Shown: positions 8,247-17,322, counted from the stretch's first letter. The stretch: 64,000 nt of DNA from Sporosarcina sp. FSL K6-3457 (GCF_038007285.1 NZ_JBBOWX010000001.1:1505501-1569500), one strand, 5' to 3'. Notes: generated by a model not told the origin, from the letters alone. Numbers and translations are program-made.

Positions 8247-8913
8247 TCCCAGGCCACATCTGTTTGTCATTGGCCATATCCCAAAACATGTATTCGAATC
8301 GCGTTGTATTGAGGAAGATTTCTTCAAGTTTCAACAGTTCGTGTTCCGGTTTTCCAGCCGCTGCTTTATCCATTAAATCGATGCACCAACTAGCCAATTC
8401 GCCGAATTCCTCTGATGCATACATACGTACCCAATCCCCGTATAACGGATGGTCGGCAGCACCTGGAATGGCGTTTAGCTCCTTGCCAATTTCCCAGTAA
8501 CTCCATGCACAAGGTAATAATGCCGCAATGACTTCCGCAACCGTCCCATTTTGACAAACATGTAACATATAGTGCGTATACGCGAGAACAATTGGCGAGG
8601 GCTTTGCTGTTTCAAGTTCCTGTTCAGAAATTCCAAAGCGCTCGGCATAGTTTCGATGTAACGCCATTTCCGTGTTGAGCGTGCCATCAAGGAGTGTGGC
8701 GAATTTGCCCATCGTTTCCAGGTCATCTGCTTTCACAGCACCAATCGCAAACACTTTCGCATAATCAATTAAATACAAGTAATCTTGCACCATATAAAAT
8801 CTGAATTTATCCGGATCAAGCGTCCCATCGCCAATCCCTTGTACAAAAGGGTGACTGTGATTCTGTCTCCAAATTGGTAATGTCTTTTCCAGCAAGCGAT
8901 CAGTGAATTTCAT
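8221..8913 (-). CDS. tenA: Thiaminase II / aminopyrimidine aminohydrolase
   Basis: TenA hydrolyses aminomethyl-HMP to HMP in thiamine salvage and can cleave thiamine. It has 230 residues. The family pattern is visible: WRQNHSHPFVQGIGDGTLDPDKFRFYMVQDYLYL near the N terminus and the catalytic cysteine in LLPCAWSYWEIG. The ATG at 8913 follows AAAGGGAGTG. An upstream ATG at 8946 would extend into the riboswitch terminator. It is the first gene of the riboswitch-controlled operon and feeds on pyrimidine brought in by ThiXYZ. Confidence 0.92.
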   Translation of the reverse strand: MKFTDRLLEKTLPIWRQNHSHPFVQGIGDGTLDPDKFRFYMVQDYLYLIDYAKVFAIGAVKADDLETMGKFATLLDGTLNTEMALHRNYAERFGISEQELETAKPSPIVLAYTHYMLHVCQNGTVAEVIAALLPCAWSYWEIGKELNAIPGAADHPLYGDWVRMYASEEFGELASWCIDLMDKAAAGKPEHELLKLEEIFLNTTRFEYMFWDMANDKQMWPGNEIAHAGV

Positions 8914-8950
8914 AACTAAAACACTCCCTTTGATTTTGCCCAACAACGTA

Positions 8951-8980
8951 AAAACCCACTCCTTGAAGAAGAAGTGGGTT
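8951..8980 (-). terminator. Riboswitch expression-platform terminator
   Basis: On the minus strand, AACCCACT(T/C) pairs with (G/A)AGTGGGTT and is followed by TTTTT. It lies 37 bases before tenA and downstream of the TPP aptamer, so ligand binding should favour this stem. Confidence 0.85.
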
Positions 8981-9023
8981 GTAGACAGTCAAAGTTATCC
9001 GGAAAACAGACCGGCAGAATTAT

Positions 9024-9118
9024 GTCAGCACCTCTTCCTTACGCTGGTATTAACCAGTTCAAGTTATAAGGGTTAAGGCACATGCCTCTCTCAGCTCTGT
9101 TCGAGCACCCCTAGCGGT
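9024..9118 (-). promoter_or_regulatory. TPP (THI-box) riboswitch aptamer
   Basis: The minus strand carries the THI-box elements in order: GGGGTGC, a variable stem CUCGAACAGAG, CTGAGA, ACCCTT, then TGGTTAATACCAGCG and TAAGGAAG. These match the thiamine pyrophosphate aptamer core. Together with the downstream terminator it should shut off tenA-thiZXY when thiamine pyrophosphate is plentiful. Confidence 0.95.
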
Positions 9119-9144
9119 GAATCTTATGCAATTGGATTTGCCCT

Positions 9145-9174
9145 ATTATAAGCATATCTAATCAGGAAGGTCAA
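9145..9174 (-). promoter_or_regulatory. Sigma-A promoter of tenA-thiZXY
   Basis: On the minus strand, TTGACC (9174-9169) and a perfect TATAAT (9150-9145) are 18 bases apart. Transcription would start just upstream of the TPP aptamer. Confidence 0.75.
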
Positions 9175-9264
9175 CTACTAGTTTGGAAATCGTAGGAAAG
9201 AGGGAAGGAATTCATTTTTATGCTGTAGTCCTGTAAAGTAGTAGAAAAGAACATTGAGGGGGAT

Positions 9265-10428
9265 ATGAAGTTGAAATTTTTTCATACAGCGGACTGGCAT
9301 TTAGGTAAGCTTGTGCAAGGCGTTTATATGACAGATGGGCAGCGCTATGTGCTGGACCAGTTTATGGAGGCGATAAAGGAGGAACAACCGGACGCAGTCG
9401 TAATTGCAGGTGATTTGTATGATCGGGCAGTACCCCCAACTGAAGCGGTTGCATTATTGGATGAAGTACTGGAGAAAATCATTATGGAACTGAAGATACC
9501 TGTTCTTGCCATTGGTGGAAATCACGATAGCCCGGGGCGTTTGAACTTTGGTAGCGGATTGATGCGCGCCAACGGTTACCATATTGCCGGTCAAATGACG
9601 AAAGACATTGAACCTGTTGTTCTGTCGGATGAATTCGGTGAAGTTCATTTCCATCTCGTGCCGTTTGCAGACCCCTCAGTTGTCAAACATCTTCATGGTG
9701 ACGACCAGATTGCCAATCATAACGATGCGATGAAAAAAGTGACAGCAGGCATTTGTGCAAACTTGCAGGAAGATGCGCGTCATGTCTTTGTGGGACATGC
9801 ATTTGTCACTTCACACGGGGAAAGTGAGGCAAACACGAGTGATTCAGAACGACCATTAGCTATTGGCGGTGCTGAATATGTGTCGGCACAGTTGTTTGAA
9901 CCGTTCCATTATACAGCACTCGGTCACTTGCATCAGGCCCATTTTGTGTTGAATGAAACGATTCGCTATGCAGGCTCACCCATGAAATATTCCATTTCGG
10001 AGCAGCATCATAACAAAGGTTTTTTCGTTGTTGAACTGGATGCAGAAGGTCAAGTGACAGTTGAAAAACGGGAGCTAATACCCCAGCATGACATGAGGAC
10101 AGTGGAAGGTACGATGGAGGACATTTTATTGCATCCCGTTAGTGAAGATTATGTCTTCGTTAAATTGCTGGATGATACGCCGGTTTTATTCCCAATGGAA
10201 AAAATTCGATCGGTCTATCCGAATGCGATGCATGTCGAACGGAAAATATTCGTGCCGTTGAGGAATGAAGAGAATGAGCAGCAGATTGAACATGGAAAAC
10301 AGGATGATATAGCGCTCTTTAAAGCATTCTATGAGGAAATGAAGGGCGAAGCGGCGGATGTGGAAACGGAAGAGCTGTTTGCACAAGTGCTTCATGAGGT
10401 TATGCAGAAGGAGGGGCTGGGACTGTGA
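9265..10428 (+). CDS. sbcD: Exonuclease SbcCD, nuclease subunit D
   Basis: This Mre11-type calcineurin-fold nuclease has 387 residues. Metal-binding motifs are in order: DWHLGK (residues about 10-15), GDLYDR, GGNHDSPGR, FVGHAFV and LGHLHQAH. With SbcC it opens and trims hairpins and blocked DNA ends. The ATG follows GAGGGGGAT. The gene overlaps sbcC by four bases (GTGA), the normal operon arrangement. The C-terminal capping region is present, so the protein looks complete. Confidence 0.95.
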   Translation: MKLKFFHTADWHLGKLVQGVYMTDGQRYVLDQFMEAIKEEQPDAVVIAGDLYDRAVPPTEAVALLDEVLEKIIMELKIPVLAIGGNHDSPGRLNFGSGLMRANGYHIAGQMTKDIEPVVLSDEFGEVHFHLVPFADPSVVKHLHGDDQIANHNDAMKKVTAGICANLQEDARHVFVGHAFVTSHGESEANTSDSERPLAIGGAEYVSAQLFEPFHYTALGHLHQAHFVLNETIRYAGSPMKYSISEQHHNKGFFVVELDAEGQVTVEKRELIPQHDMRTVEGTMEDILLHPVSEDYVFVKLLDDTPVLFPMEKIRSVYPNAMHVERKIFVPLRNEENEQQIEHGKQDDIALFKAFYEEMKGEAADVETEELFAQVLHEVMQKEGLGL

Positions 10429-13400
10429 GACCTATCCAATTAACGATGACGGCATTTGGCCCGTATAAAGGGACGGAAATCGTCGACTTTAGAGAGTTAG
10501 AAGATAATCGATTGTTCGTCATTTCGGGTGCAACGGGTGCTGGGAAAACGACGATTTTTGATGGGATTTGCTTTGCGTTGTATGGACAAGCGAGTGGCGA
10601 AGACCGAACGGATAGTGGGGCGATGCGTAGTGACTTTGCAGACGATGCCGTACCGACAACGGTAGAGTTGTTGTTTGCTATTCAGAACCGAACGTATCGT
10701 ATATTGCGTCAAATTCCGTATGTCAAACAAGGAAATAAAACGAAAACCGCTGCCCGTTATGAGTTCTATGAAGTGACAGCTGACGGAGAAGTACCGATTG
10801 TTGATCGACAAATTGTGTCTGAAATTGATAAGAAGGCTGAGGAGCTCATTGGTTTTACGCAGGCTCAATTTAGCCAGATTGTTATGCTGCCACAAGGGGA
10901 GTTTCGTAAGTTTTTAACATCTGATACTGAAAATAAAGAAACGATTATGCGGAAGATTTTTAGAACAGAGCCTTATCGTGAAATTGTAGACAAGTTGAAA
11001 AGTAAAAAAGATGAAGCACAAGCTAAATTGATTGGCGAAAGGCAACAAAAGGATGGCCTTATGAAACAAATCCCATCGCTATTACCACAGCGTGATTCTG
11101 CTATTTTTACCGTATTAGCCAATGAAAACTATAACGATCATCAAGTGATGCGTGCATTGGAAACGGAGCAGTTATTTTATAATGAAAAAATAATGGTTGA
11201 TAAAGACCGTTACGACAAGGCTGTTCAACAACATGCAGAAATGCTTGAAAAATATCATGCAGCCAAAGGTGTAAATGAGCGATTCAATGAGTTGGCGCAA
11301 AGAAAAGCAGTATATGCAGAGCTATCGAATCAGGTCCCTTTTTTAGAAAAAGAAGCCAAACGACTTGGGGATGCAGAGCGTGCAGTGACGATTGAGCAGT
11401 TGGAAATACAGTTTGTCGAGCTGAAGAAAGAAGTGGGCACTAAACAAGTGCATCTTGAAAAAGCTGTTCGTAGTGTTCAACTGATTGCCAAAGAAATCGA
11501 AGAAATCGAAGCTCACTATACAATAGAAGAAGGAAAGAAGCCAGAGCGTGAAAAGGTAGCGGAGAGCTTGATGCGTTTACAGGACGCATTGCCGCAGGTC
11601 GCAGCGCTGGCCTCTAAAAAAGAGGCACTTGCCACACTCAACAAAGAATGGCAGACACGCCAGGCAACCTTGCAAGTGACGACTGAAAAATCTGCCATTG
11701 AAATAGAAAAAGTGACTGTTTTTAAAAATCAAATGGAACAATTAGAAAAGCGACTGATTGTATTTGATGATCAAGTTGAATTGCTGGCAGCCACGACTGA
11801 AAAATGCCGGATTGTCGATGAATTTATGGGATTGGCAGCACAAACAGCTAGTTTTGCCGATGAGCGAAATAAGCAGGAACTTCTATATGTAGCGAGTAAA
11901 AAAGAATACGAAGCGTTAGCGCAAGATTGGCTGATGAACGAGGCGGCCACATTAGCGGCGACGCTTCATGACGGGGAAGCTTGTCCCGTGTGCGGGAGTG
12001 ATGAACATCCGCAGAAAGCGCACCGTGGTGAGGTTGAGGTTACAAAGGAAGAGCTTGAAAAGGCAAATGCCGAGCTTGCACGTATTGAGAGCCTTTACCG
12101 GACTGCGGTAGCGAATTATGACAGTTCATTCAAACAAATAACGGTGAAAAAGAGTGAGCTTGTCAAAATTGATGTTGATGTGGAGCAGGTAGAAGCTGAA
12201 AACAGTAACTTACATGTAATGAAGAAACAGCTGGAACAAGAGGTTTCGGCACTTCGCGCGACGCGACAAGAGCTAAGCCAGTTGAAGGACAAGTTAACGC
12301 AACAGAGTAAAATAGCTGAACAATTGGTGCAACATAAGGCAGTCATCGAACGGGCTGTATTTGACTGTCAGGCATCCTATGAAAAAGAACAGGCTCTTTT
12401 TGAACAGACACTGAATGCTATACCAGAAGATATACGGGAGCTAAACGTACTAGAGCAACGTATTGCCTCATTCACGCAACAAAAAAGAGCATTAGATACG
12501 GCATGGGAAACGATTCAGAAACGTCGTGAAGAAGGAAGAGAGCGTTTAGCGACTAGTAAATCGGCTGAAATTCATATGAAACAGGCGCTTATTGAAACGG
12601 AAGAAAAACGGCAGACTGCACAGCAACGATTTGTAGAGGCATTACAAAAATCGGAGTTTCCAACGGAGCAAGCTTATCACGATGCGAAAATGGATGAAGC
12701 ATCACGTGTGAAATTGAAATCTGACATTGAGAACTTTAAACAACAGTTTTATGCTGTACGTGAGGCTGTGAAGGAGCTTGCCGCACTGTTAGAAGGAAAA
12801 GAAAAGATTGATATTAGCGGAGTCGATCAAGCATTAGTTGAATTGAAAGCCACCTATGAAGCTGCTTTGACTGCGTATAATAGCTCGACGGAATTTGCCA
12901 AGCAGGCCGCACAATTGCAAGTGAAAATCGGTGAGTCCATGACAATCGTTGCAACGCTCGAAAAAGAATTTGGCAAAGTGACCGATTTATATGATGTTGT
13001 TAGAGGGCATAATGGATTACGTCTGTCATTTGAACGCTTTATACAAATCGAATATTTGGAGAGGATCATTCAGTCGGCAAACTTACGATTAAAAGAAATG
13101 TCCGGTGGTCAGTTTGAATTGATACGTAGTGATCGGCAGGAAGTTCGAGGTAGGCAAAGTGGATTGGGCCTTGATGTTTATGATGCTTATACCGGACAAA
13201 CGCGCGATGTGAAAACATTGTCGGGCGGCGAAAAGTTCAATGCCTCTCTTTGTTTGGCACTTGGTATGGCGGATGTTATTCAAAGCTTCCAAGGTTCGGT
13301 GTCGATTGATACGATGTTTATTGACGAAGGTTTTGGGTCATTGGATGAAGAATCATTGAGTAAGGCGATTGATACGCTCATTGATTTACAGAAGTCGGGT

Positions 13401-13511
13401 CGGATGATTGGTGTTATTTCGCATGTTGAAGAATTGAAAGCGGCATTCCCTGCAATTCTGGAAGTGAAAAAATCGAGAGAAGGACATAGTCAGACGCAGT
13501 TTTTAACTTGA
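10425..13511 (+). CDS. sbcC: Exonuclease SbcCD, ATPase subunit C
   Basis: A Rad50/SMC-like ATPase of 1028 residues starting with GTG inside the sbcD stop. The N-terminal Walker A is GATGAGKTT. Two long coiled coils flank the zinc hook CPVCGSDEHP near residue 520. The C-terminal lobe has the signature LSGGEKFNASL and Walker B DTMFIDEGFGSLDE. It dimerises through the hook and powers SbcD. The stop codon TGA is also the first bases of an interspersed repeat copy (TTGATTCAGCAG). Confidence 0.95.
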   Translation: MRPIQLTMTAFGPYKGTEIVDFRELEDNRLFVISGATGAGKTTIFDGICFALYGQASGEDRTDSGAMRSDFADDAVPTTVELLFAIQNRTYRILRQIPYVKQGNKTKTAARYEFYEVTADGEVPIVDRQIVSEIDKKAEELIGFTQAQFSQIVMLPQGEFRKFLTSDTENKETIMRKIFRTEPYREIVDKLKSKKDEAQAKLIGERQQKDGLMKQIPSLLPQRDSAIFTVLANENYNDHQVMRALETEQLFYNEKIMVDKDRYDKAVQQHAEMLEKYHAAKGVNERFNELAQRKAVYAELSNQVPFLEKEAKRLGDAERAVTIEQLEIQFVELKKEVGTKQVHLEKAVRSVQLIAKEIEEIEAHYTIEEGKKPEREKVAESLMRLQDALPQVAALASKKEALATLNKEWQTRQATLQVTTEKSAIEIEKVTVFKNQMEQLEKRLIVFDDQVELLAATTEKCRIVDEFMGLAAQTASFADERNKQELLYVASKKEYEALAQDWLMNEAATLAATLHDGEACPVCGSDEHPQKAHRGEVEVTKEELEKANAELARIESLYRTAVANYDSSFKQITVKKSELVKIDVDVEQVEAENSNLHVMKKQLEQEVSALRATRQELSQLKDKLTQQSKIAEQLVQHKAVIERAVFDCQASYEKEQALFEQTLNAIPEDIRELNVLEQRIASFTQQKRALDTAWETIQKRREEGRERLATSKSAEIHMKQALIETEEKRQTAQQRFVEALQKSEFPTEQAYHDAKMDEASRVKLKSDIENFKQQFYAVREAVKELAALLEGKEKIDISGVDQALVELKATYEAALTAYNSSTEFAKQAAQLQVKIGESMTIVATLEKEFGKVTDLYDVVRGHNGLRLSFERFIQIEYLERIIQSANLRLKEMSGGQFELIRSDRQEVRGRQSGLGLDVYDAYTGQTRDVKTLSGGEKFNASLCLALGMADVIQSFQGSVSIDTMFIDEGFGSLDEESLSKAIDTLIDLQKSGRMIGVISHVEELKAAFPAILEVKKSREGHSQTQFLT

Positions 13512-13771
13512 TTCAGCAGAAGTCCACACTTCTATAGGGGAGAAATATAGTTCCATTTCTCCTTAGTGGTGGGAAGAATGCCAGAAGAGCATTTCAATCA
13601 GAGGGAGTTTGATTCAAGTTAAGCCTCCGACGTACAGGACGTACTAGTGCCGACAATGCCACAGGACGTGGCGTTTTTGTCGGCCGGCGGATGTTAGGGA
13701 TTTTGAGGGGAGTGGATTGCGCTGAGCACAATTCAAAATCCCAACGCAATTACGCCGAGGCGCAATTGATT
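13508..13771 (+). repeat. Modular hairpin-rich interspersed repeat, copy A
   Basis: This about 260-bp intergenic element is nearly identical over most of its length to 46714-47014. It contains several strong stems: GGGGAGAAAT/ATTTCTCC, GCCGACAATGCCAC/GTGGCGTTTTTGTCGGC, GGGATTTTGA/TCAAAATCCC and the end module CAATTACGCC-GAG-GCGCAATTG. Compared with copy B it lacks about 40 bases in the middle, including the stem that closes the left module. No reading frame is evident. Confidence 0.9.
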
Positions 13772-13788
13772 AAAATAAACAGCTAGCT

Positions 13789-13828
13789 ACATCCGTATGG
13801 CGAGCATTTTTGCCGTACGGATGTTTGT
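13789..13828 (+). terminator. Probable Rho-independent terminator of sbcDC
   Basis: The stem ACATCCGTATGGC / GCCGTACGGATGT (13789-13801, 13812-13824) has one mismatch and a T-rich loop and tail. It lies beyond the repeat element. Confidence 0.6.
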
Positions 13829-13877
13829 ATATAGTAGGAATATGTTGTAAAATTAATATTTTCAAATAATTATCAAC

Positions 13878-13937
13878 AATATATTGCATTTCTTTGATGG
13901 AAAGGGTATTATTATTTCCGGTGATATATTGCATATA
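13878..13937 (+). promoter_or_regulatory. Two operator-like sites upstream of brnQ
   Basis: AATATATTGCATT (13878-13890) and GATATATTGCATATAC (13922-13937) share the core ATATATTGCAT. The second matches the palindrome upstream of the nearby GntR gene (16099-16115) in 15 of 17 positions. They are likely binding sites for that regulator. Confidence 0.55.
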
Positions 13938-13974
13938 CGGAATCATGTTAGACATCTGAGGGGGAACTGGAATT

Positions 13975-15330
13975 ATGCAGAAGAAATTATCGTTTTCATC
14001 GTATCTTGTTATTGGCGTCATGTTATTCGCCTTATTTTTTGGAGCAGGAAATCTAATATTCCCCGCGCAGCTGGGGCAGTATGCCGGAACAAATCTTTGG
14101 CCTGCTGTTATCGGATTTTTAATTACAGGTGTCGGGTTACCGTTTCTTGGTATTTTAGCCATTGGGTTTTCGGGTAGCCGAAATTTGCAAGACCTAGCGA
14201 GCCGAATTCATCCGATCTATGCAGTAATTTTTACAGCACTGCTTTATTTAACAATCGGGCCATTTTTTGCAGCGCCACGTACAGGGGCTGTCGCGTTTGA
14301 TATTGGTATTGCGCCTTTTATTGGTGAAGGTCACATGCAAGTCGCGTCTATTGTTTTCACATTGATATTTTTTGGTATTACATTGTGGCTGTCTTTGAAT
14401 CCTGCGAAAATTGTTGACAACGTTGGAAAAATTCTTTCACCGGGAATTATTATACTACTTCTTATATTGCTTGCGATGGTAGTTGTGAAACCGATGGGAG
14501 CGATTGGATCTCCACAGGATGCTTATGCAAGTGGGGCATTTATGAAAGGGTTCACGGAGGGCTATAATACGATGGATGCACTGGCATCACTGGTGTTTGG
14601 TATTATCGTCATCAATGTCATTCGTTCAATGGGTGTGACAAGTAAGCAAGGTATTTTAGCGGCAACGGCTAAAACAGGTGCTGTGGCAACTGCATTCCTT
14701 GCGATTATTTATGTAGGCATTGCCTATTTGGGTGCTACAAGCACGGGGTTGTTAGGCTTTTTTGATACAGGAGGGCCTGTGTTAAGCGGGGCTTCGACGC
14801 ATTATCTTGGCAAATTTGGACTAATCATGTTGGCTGTTGTTATTTTGCTTGCCTGCTTGACAACAAGTATCGGACTAATTACGGCTTGTGGAGAATACTT
14901 CCATACGTTAATGCCGAAAATTAGTTATAAATGGTTTGTAACGATTTTCGCAACATTTTGTTTTGTGGTGGCGAACTTCGGGCTGGCGAATATCATTACC
15001 TATTCGATTCCTGTCTTGATGTTCTTATATCCATTAGCAGTCTCATTAATGCTACTGACGTTTGCATCGCCCTTGTTCCATCATTCACGTCTGGTGTATG
15101 TAGCAGCAACGATTGTCACGTTTATGATTAGTGTCATCGATGGCTTGAAGGCACTTTGTGATTCATTGGAAATTGATTATTTTGGGTGGATGTCACCGAT
15201 CGTTTCCTTCTATGAAGAAACATTGCCGTTTTACAGTCAAGGCCTTGGCTGGCTGTTGCCTGTCCTTGCTGTTATGCTTGTAACAGGTATTGTTGCTCGT
15301 ATGTTAAAAACGTCTTCAGTGCGGGTATAA
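13975..15330 (+). CDS. brnQ: Branched-chain amino acid transporter, LIVCS family
   Basis: This 451-residue integral membrane protein has about 12 hydrophobic segments. The family N terminus (VIGVMLFALFFGAGNLIFPAQLGQ) and the PFFAAPRTGAVAFDIG motif are those of BrnQ/BraB, cation-coupled carriers for leucine, isoleucine and valine. The ATG follows GAGGGGGAACT. It shares a bidirectional terminator with the convergent GntR gene, and similar operator-like palindromes lie before both genes. Substrate is inferred from the family. Confidence 0.93.
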   Translation: MQKKLSFSSYLVIGVMLFALFFGAGNLIFPAQLGQYAGTNLWPAVIGFLITGVGLPFLGILAIGFSGSRNLQDLASRIHPIYAVIFTALLYLTIGPFFAAPRTGAVAFDIGIAPFIGEGHMQVASIVFTLIFFGITLWLSLNPAKIVDNVGKILSPGIIILLLILLAMVVVKPMGAIGSPQDAYASGAFMKGFTEGYNTMDALASLVFGIIVINVIRSMGVTSKQGILAATAKTGAVATAFLAIIYVGIAYLGATSTGLLGFFDTGGPVLSGASTHYLGKFGLIMLAVVILLACLTTSIGLITACGEYFHTLMPKISYKWFVTIFATFCFVVANFGLANIITYSIPVLMFLYPLAVSLMLLTFASPLFHHSRLVYVAATIVTFMISVIDGLKALCDSLEIDYFGWMSPIVSFYEETLPFYSQGLGWLLPVLAVMLVTGIVARMLKTSSVRV

Positions 15331-15331
15331 T

Positions 15332-15375
15332 GAAAAAAGCCGGTTTCCTCATTGAGAGGGACCGGCTTTTTTCAT
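15332..15375. terminator. Bidirectional terminator between brnQ and gntR-like gene
   Basis: GAAAAAAGCCGGT / ACCGGCTTTTTTC is flanked by A and T runs on both sides and so serves both convergent genes. Confidence 0.9.
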
Positions 15376-16037
15376 TAATTCGATGGTAATGAATAAAATT
15401 CGTCAATCGCACGCAACCAATTATCTCGCATTGTCGCGGCAACTGTTAAGGCATCACGTTCTTTCAGTAATTGAATAATTTTACGGTGCTCCTCAATTGA
15501 TTGTTCAGTTAAGACAATGGAGTTATGGAAAAACAATCGTCTCACGTGTGCTTGAAGTGATTCAACCATCGACAGGATATAGGAGTTATCTGCGATATCA
15601 ACAACAATTTGGTGGAATTCCTCATCAATCTTCAACGCAGAAAAATAATCTTTTGTATATACGGCTTCCGCGAATCTGTCATTCGTACTTTCAAGCAATG
15701 CAATGGCCTCGTCGGTAAGATGTGGGATTGCGAGCTCCGCTGATAATGCTTGGAGAGCAGCAAGTGGGGGGAGGAGTTCAGTAATTGAATTCCTATCCAC
15801 TTCGGTTACTTGTGTGGCTTTCCCAGGAAACATTTTGACGAATCCTTGTACCTCAAGTAATTGCAAAGATTCCCGGATTGGCGTCCTGCTTACGCCTAGC
15901 GCCTCGGCAAGTTCCGTATCGTTGAGCTTTTCACCTGCATGTAGCGTGCCATCAATAATCCATTGCTGGAGCTGGTTGAATGCATTTTCCTTCGCAGTAA
16001 CACGAATCGGTTTTGCATGATCCGTAGGTATCGGCAT
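15375..16037 (-). CDS. GntR-family (FadR subfamily) transcriptional regulator
   Basis: A 220-residue regulator. The N-terminal winged helix (residues about 15-80) has ELAEALGVSRTPIRESLQLLEVQGFV, the hallmark of GntR proteins. The C-terminal FCD domain contains the acidic and histidine residues that bind a metal or carboxylate ligand (DEEFHQIVV, EHRKIIQLL). The ATG has AGGATGGTG upstream. A 17-bp palindrome 62 bases upstream resembles sites before brnQ, suggesting autoregulation and control of brnQ. The ligand is unknown. Confidence 0.88.
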   Translation of the reverse strand: MPIPTDHAKPIRVTAKENAFNQLQQWIIDGTLHAGEKLNDTELAEALGVSRTPIRESLQLLEVQGFVKMFPGKATQVTEVDRNSITELLPPLAALQALSAELAIPHLTDEAIALLESTNDRFAEAVYTKDYFSALKIDEEFHQIVVDIADNSYILSMVESLQAHVRRLFFHNSIVLTEQSIEEHRKIIQLLKERDALTVAATMRDNWLRAIDEFYSLPSN

Positions 16038-16098
16038 TGTGAATCACCATCCTGTATAAGTTATTATTTATTCAGTATACAGTAAAGTGAATACAATT

Positions 16099-16115
16099 GA
16101 TATATGCAATATATC
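16099..16115 (-). promoter_or_regulatory. Palindromic operator-like site before the GntR gene
   Basis: GATATATGCAATATATC is a near-perfect inverted repeat. Its reverse complement almost equals the site at 13922-13937. A second imperfect palindrome, GTATACAGTAAAGTGAATAC (16075-16094), lies between it and the gene. Confidence 0.55.
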
Positions 16116-16126
16116 GCTAAGAGAGA

Positions 16127-16711
16127 TTAGTTTTTTGCAAACATCGCAACGAATTGTGGATAAAACCTTCTCGTCACAACGTATAGACCATAACCAATCA
16201 TACTCCCCAATGTATTCAGCCATAAATCGTCGATGTCCGTGCTACGTGCTTGTGTCAATTGTGTTGTTTCAATAAATAAGGAAATGCTAAATCCAATGAA
16301 GGTAACCTTCCAAAAATGATTGAATCGTCCCCATAATAAAGGAACCATATAACCAATCGGTATAAATATGCAAATATTACCCAAAAAGTTAATGATAAAG
16401 GGCTGCCAATAATTTAATTCGGTAATGGCGTAATAGTTATCTTGAAAAACCCTGAAGGGAGTCATATTGATATTGGAAAAATCACGTGTAACCTCAGGGC
16501 CTGTATATAAAAACGTCAGTATTGTTTGTGAAAATAAGGCAGTCATAAATAATAGAAAGCTCACTACTCCGATTTCACGGGACAGACGCGATTTAGTGCC
16601 TTCCCGCAATCTATTAAAAATGAAGCGAAAGAAGAGGATGAAGGGTAAAACGATAATCATATAAGGAATCATTTCACGAATATAGCCTAAGATTGCAATC
16701 ATACTAGTCAC
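16127..16711 (-). CDS. VanZ-family membrane protein
   Basis: A 194-residue protein with about five membrane segments. The VanZ pattern is clear: FLGNICIFIPIGYMVPLLWG, ETTQLTQARSTDIDDLWLNTLGSMIGYG. VanZ proteins confer low-level teicoplanin resistance in enterococci, but most chromosomal members in Bacillales are uncharacterised and no other van genes are present. It is transcribed with, or just after, the acetyltransferase gene 18 bases upstream. Function beyond the family is unknown. Confidence 0.85.
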   Translation of the reverse strand: MTSMIAILGYIREMIPYMIIVLPFILFFRFIFNRLREGTKSRLSREIGVVSFLLFMTALFSQTILTFLYTGPEVTRDFSNINMTPFRVFQDNYYAITELNYWQPFIINFLGNICIFIPIGYMVPLLWGRFNHFWKVTFIGFSISLFIETTQLTQARSTDIDDLWLNTLGSMIGYGLYVVTRRFYPQFVAMFAKN

Positions 16712-16729
16712 CTTTCCATGCTCGAAGCT

Positions 16730-17245
16730 TTAAATGTTTCGTTTATATTTCAAGGAGATATCCTGATCTTCTTCTATTGTACCGTATGCAAGTTCCTCGT
16801 ATTGGAAGATGAATCCGCGAGCTTCATAGAAGGGGATGCCGTAGTTGTTTCCTTTGGCGACAGACACCCACTGTTCCTTTGCACCATATGTATGCTTTTG
16901 AATTTTCGTAAAGAAGTCAAGCAGGCGTGTACCGATCCCTTGTCCGCGTAGCGTAGGGTCTAAATAGAGCACATACACTTCACCCGCTGTATCATCATTC
17001 ATCCCACCCCCAATGGCTCCGACAATTCTGCCGTTCATTTCTGCAACAAAGTAGCCATGCCATTCTTCACTAATGAAGACGATTTCCTGCTCAATACGTT
17101 GCACATTGTAATATTGGTCAATGAGTCTTTGAATATAATTCTCGCTATAGAGCGTACTGTAGGTAAACCATTGACTCTCTGCGAGTACGTCTGCAATGGC
17201 TTTTGCATCGTTCTTGTTAGCTTTACGAATAGACACTGTTTTCAT
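16730..17245 (-). CDS. GNAT-family N-acetyltransferase
   Basis: A 171-residue GNAT protein. The acetyl-CoA binding motif A is VLYLDPTLRGQGIGTRLLDFF (R/Q-x-x-G-x-G/A), and the C-terminal strand NNYGIPFYEARGF is typical of the fold. The ATG follows AACGGAGTG. The substrate cannot be read from the sequence. The gene is divergent from the LysM-3D gene; a WalR-like box lies between them. Confidence 0.85.
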   Translation of the reverse strand: MKTVSIRKANKNDAKAIADVLAESQWFTYSTLYSENYIQRLIDQYYNVQRIEQEIVFISEEWHGYFVAEMNGRIVGAIGGGMNDDTAGEVYVLYLDPTLRGQGIGTRLLDFFTKIQKHTYGAKEQWVSVAKGNNYGIPFYEARGFIFQYEELAYGTIEEDQDISLKYKRNI

Positions 17246-17305
17246 GATCGAACACTCCGTTTATGTAATATTATCGTTAATTTTGTAACGGGAAAGGTGG
17301 CAGAT

Positions 17306-17322
17306 TGTAATATTGCTGTAAT
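17306..17322 (+). promoter_or_regulatory. WalR box upstream of LysM-3D gene
   Basis: TGTAAT-ATTGC-TGTAAT matches the WalR (YycF) direct-repeat consensus TGTWAH-N5-TGTWAH at every position. It sits 49 bases before the TTG start of a yocH-like wall gene, whose homologue in B. subtilis is a WalRK target. Confidence 0.75.

Noticed and set aside
13508..13771. Insertion sequence
   Set aside because: No transposase frame or clear terminal inverted repeats; it is best described as a non-coding structured repeat.
16127..16711. Glycopeptide resistance locus suggested by VanZ
   Set aside because: No vanHAX, vanRS or ligase genes nearby; VanZ-like proteins are common in Bacillales.
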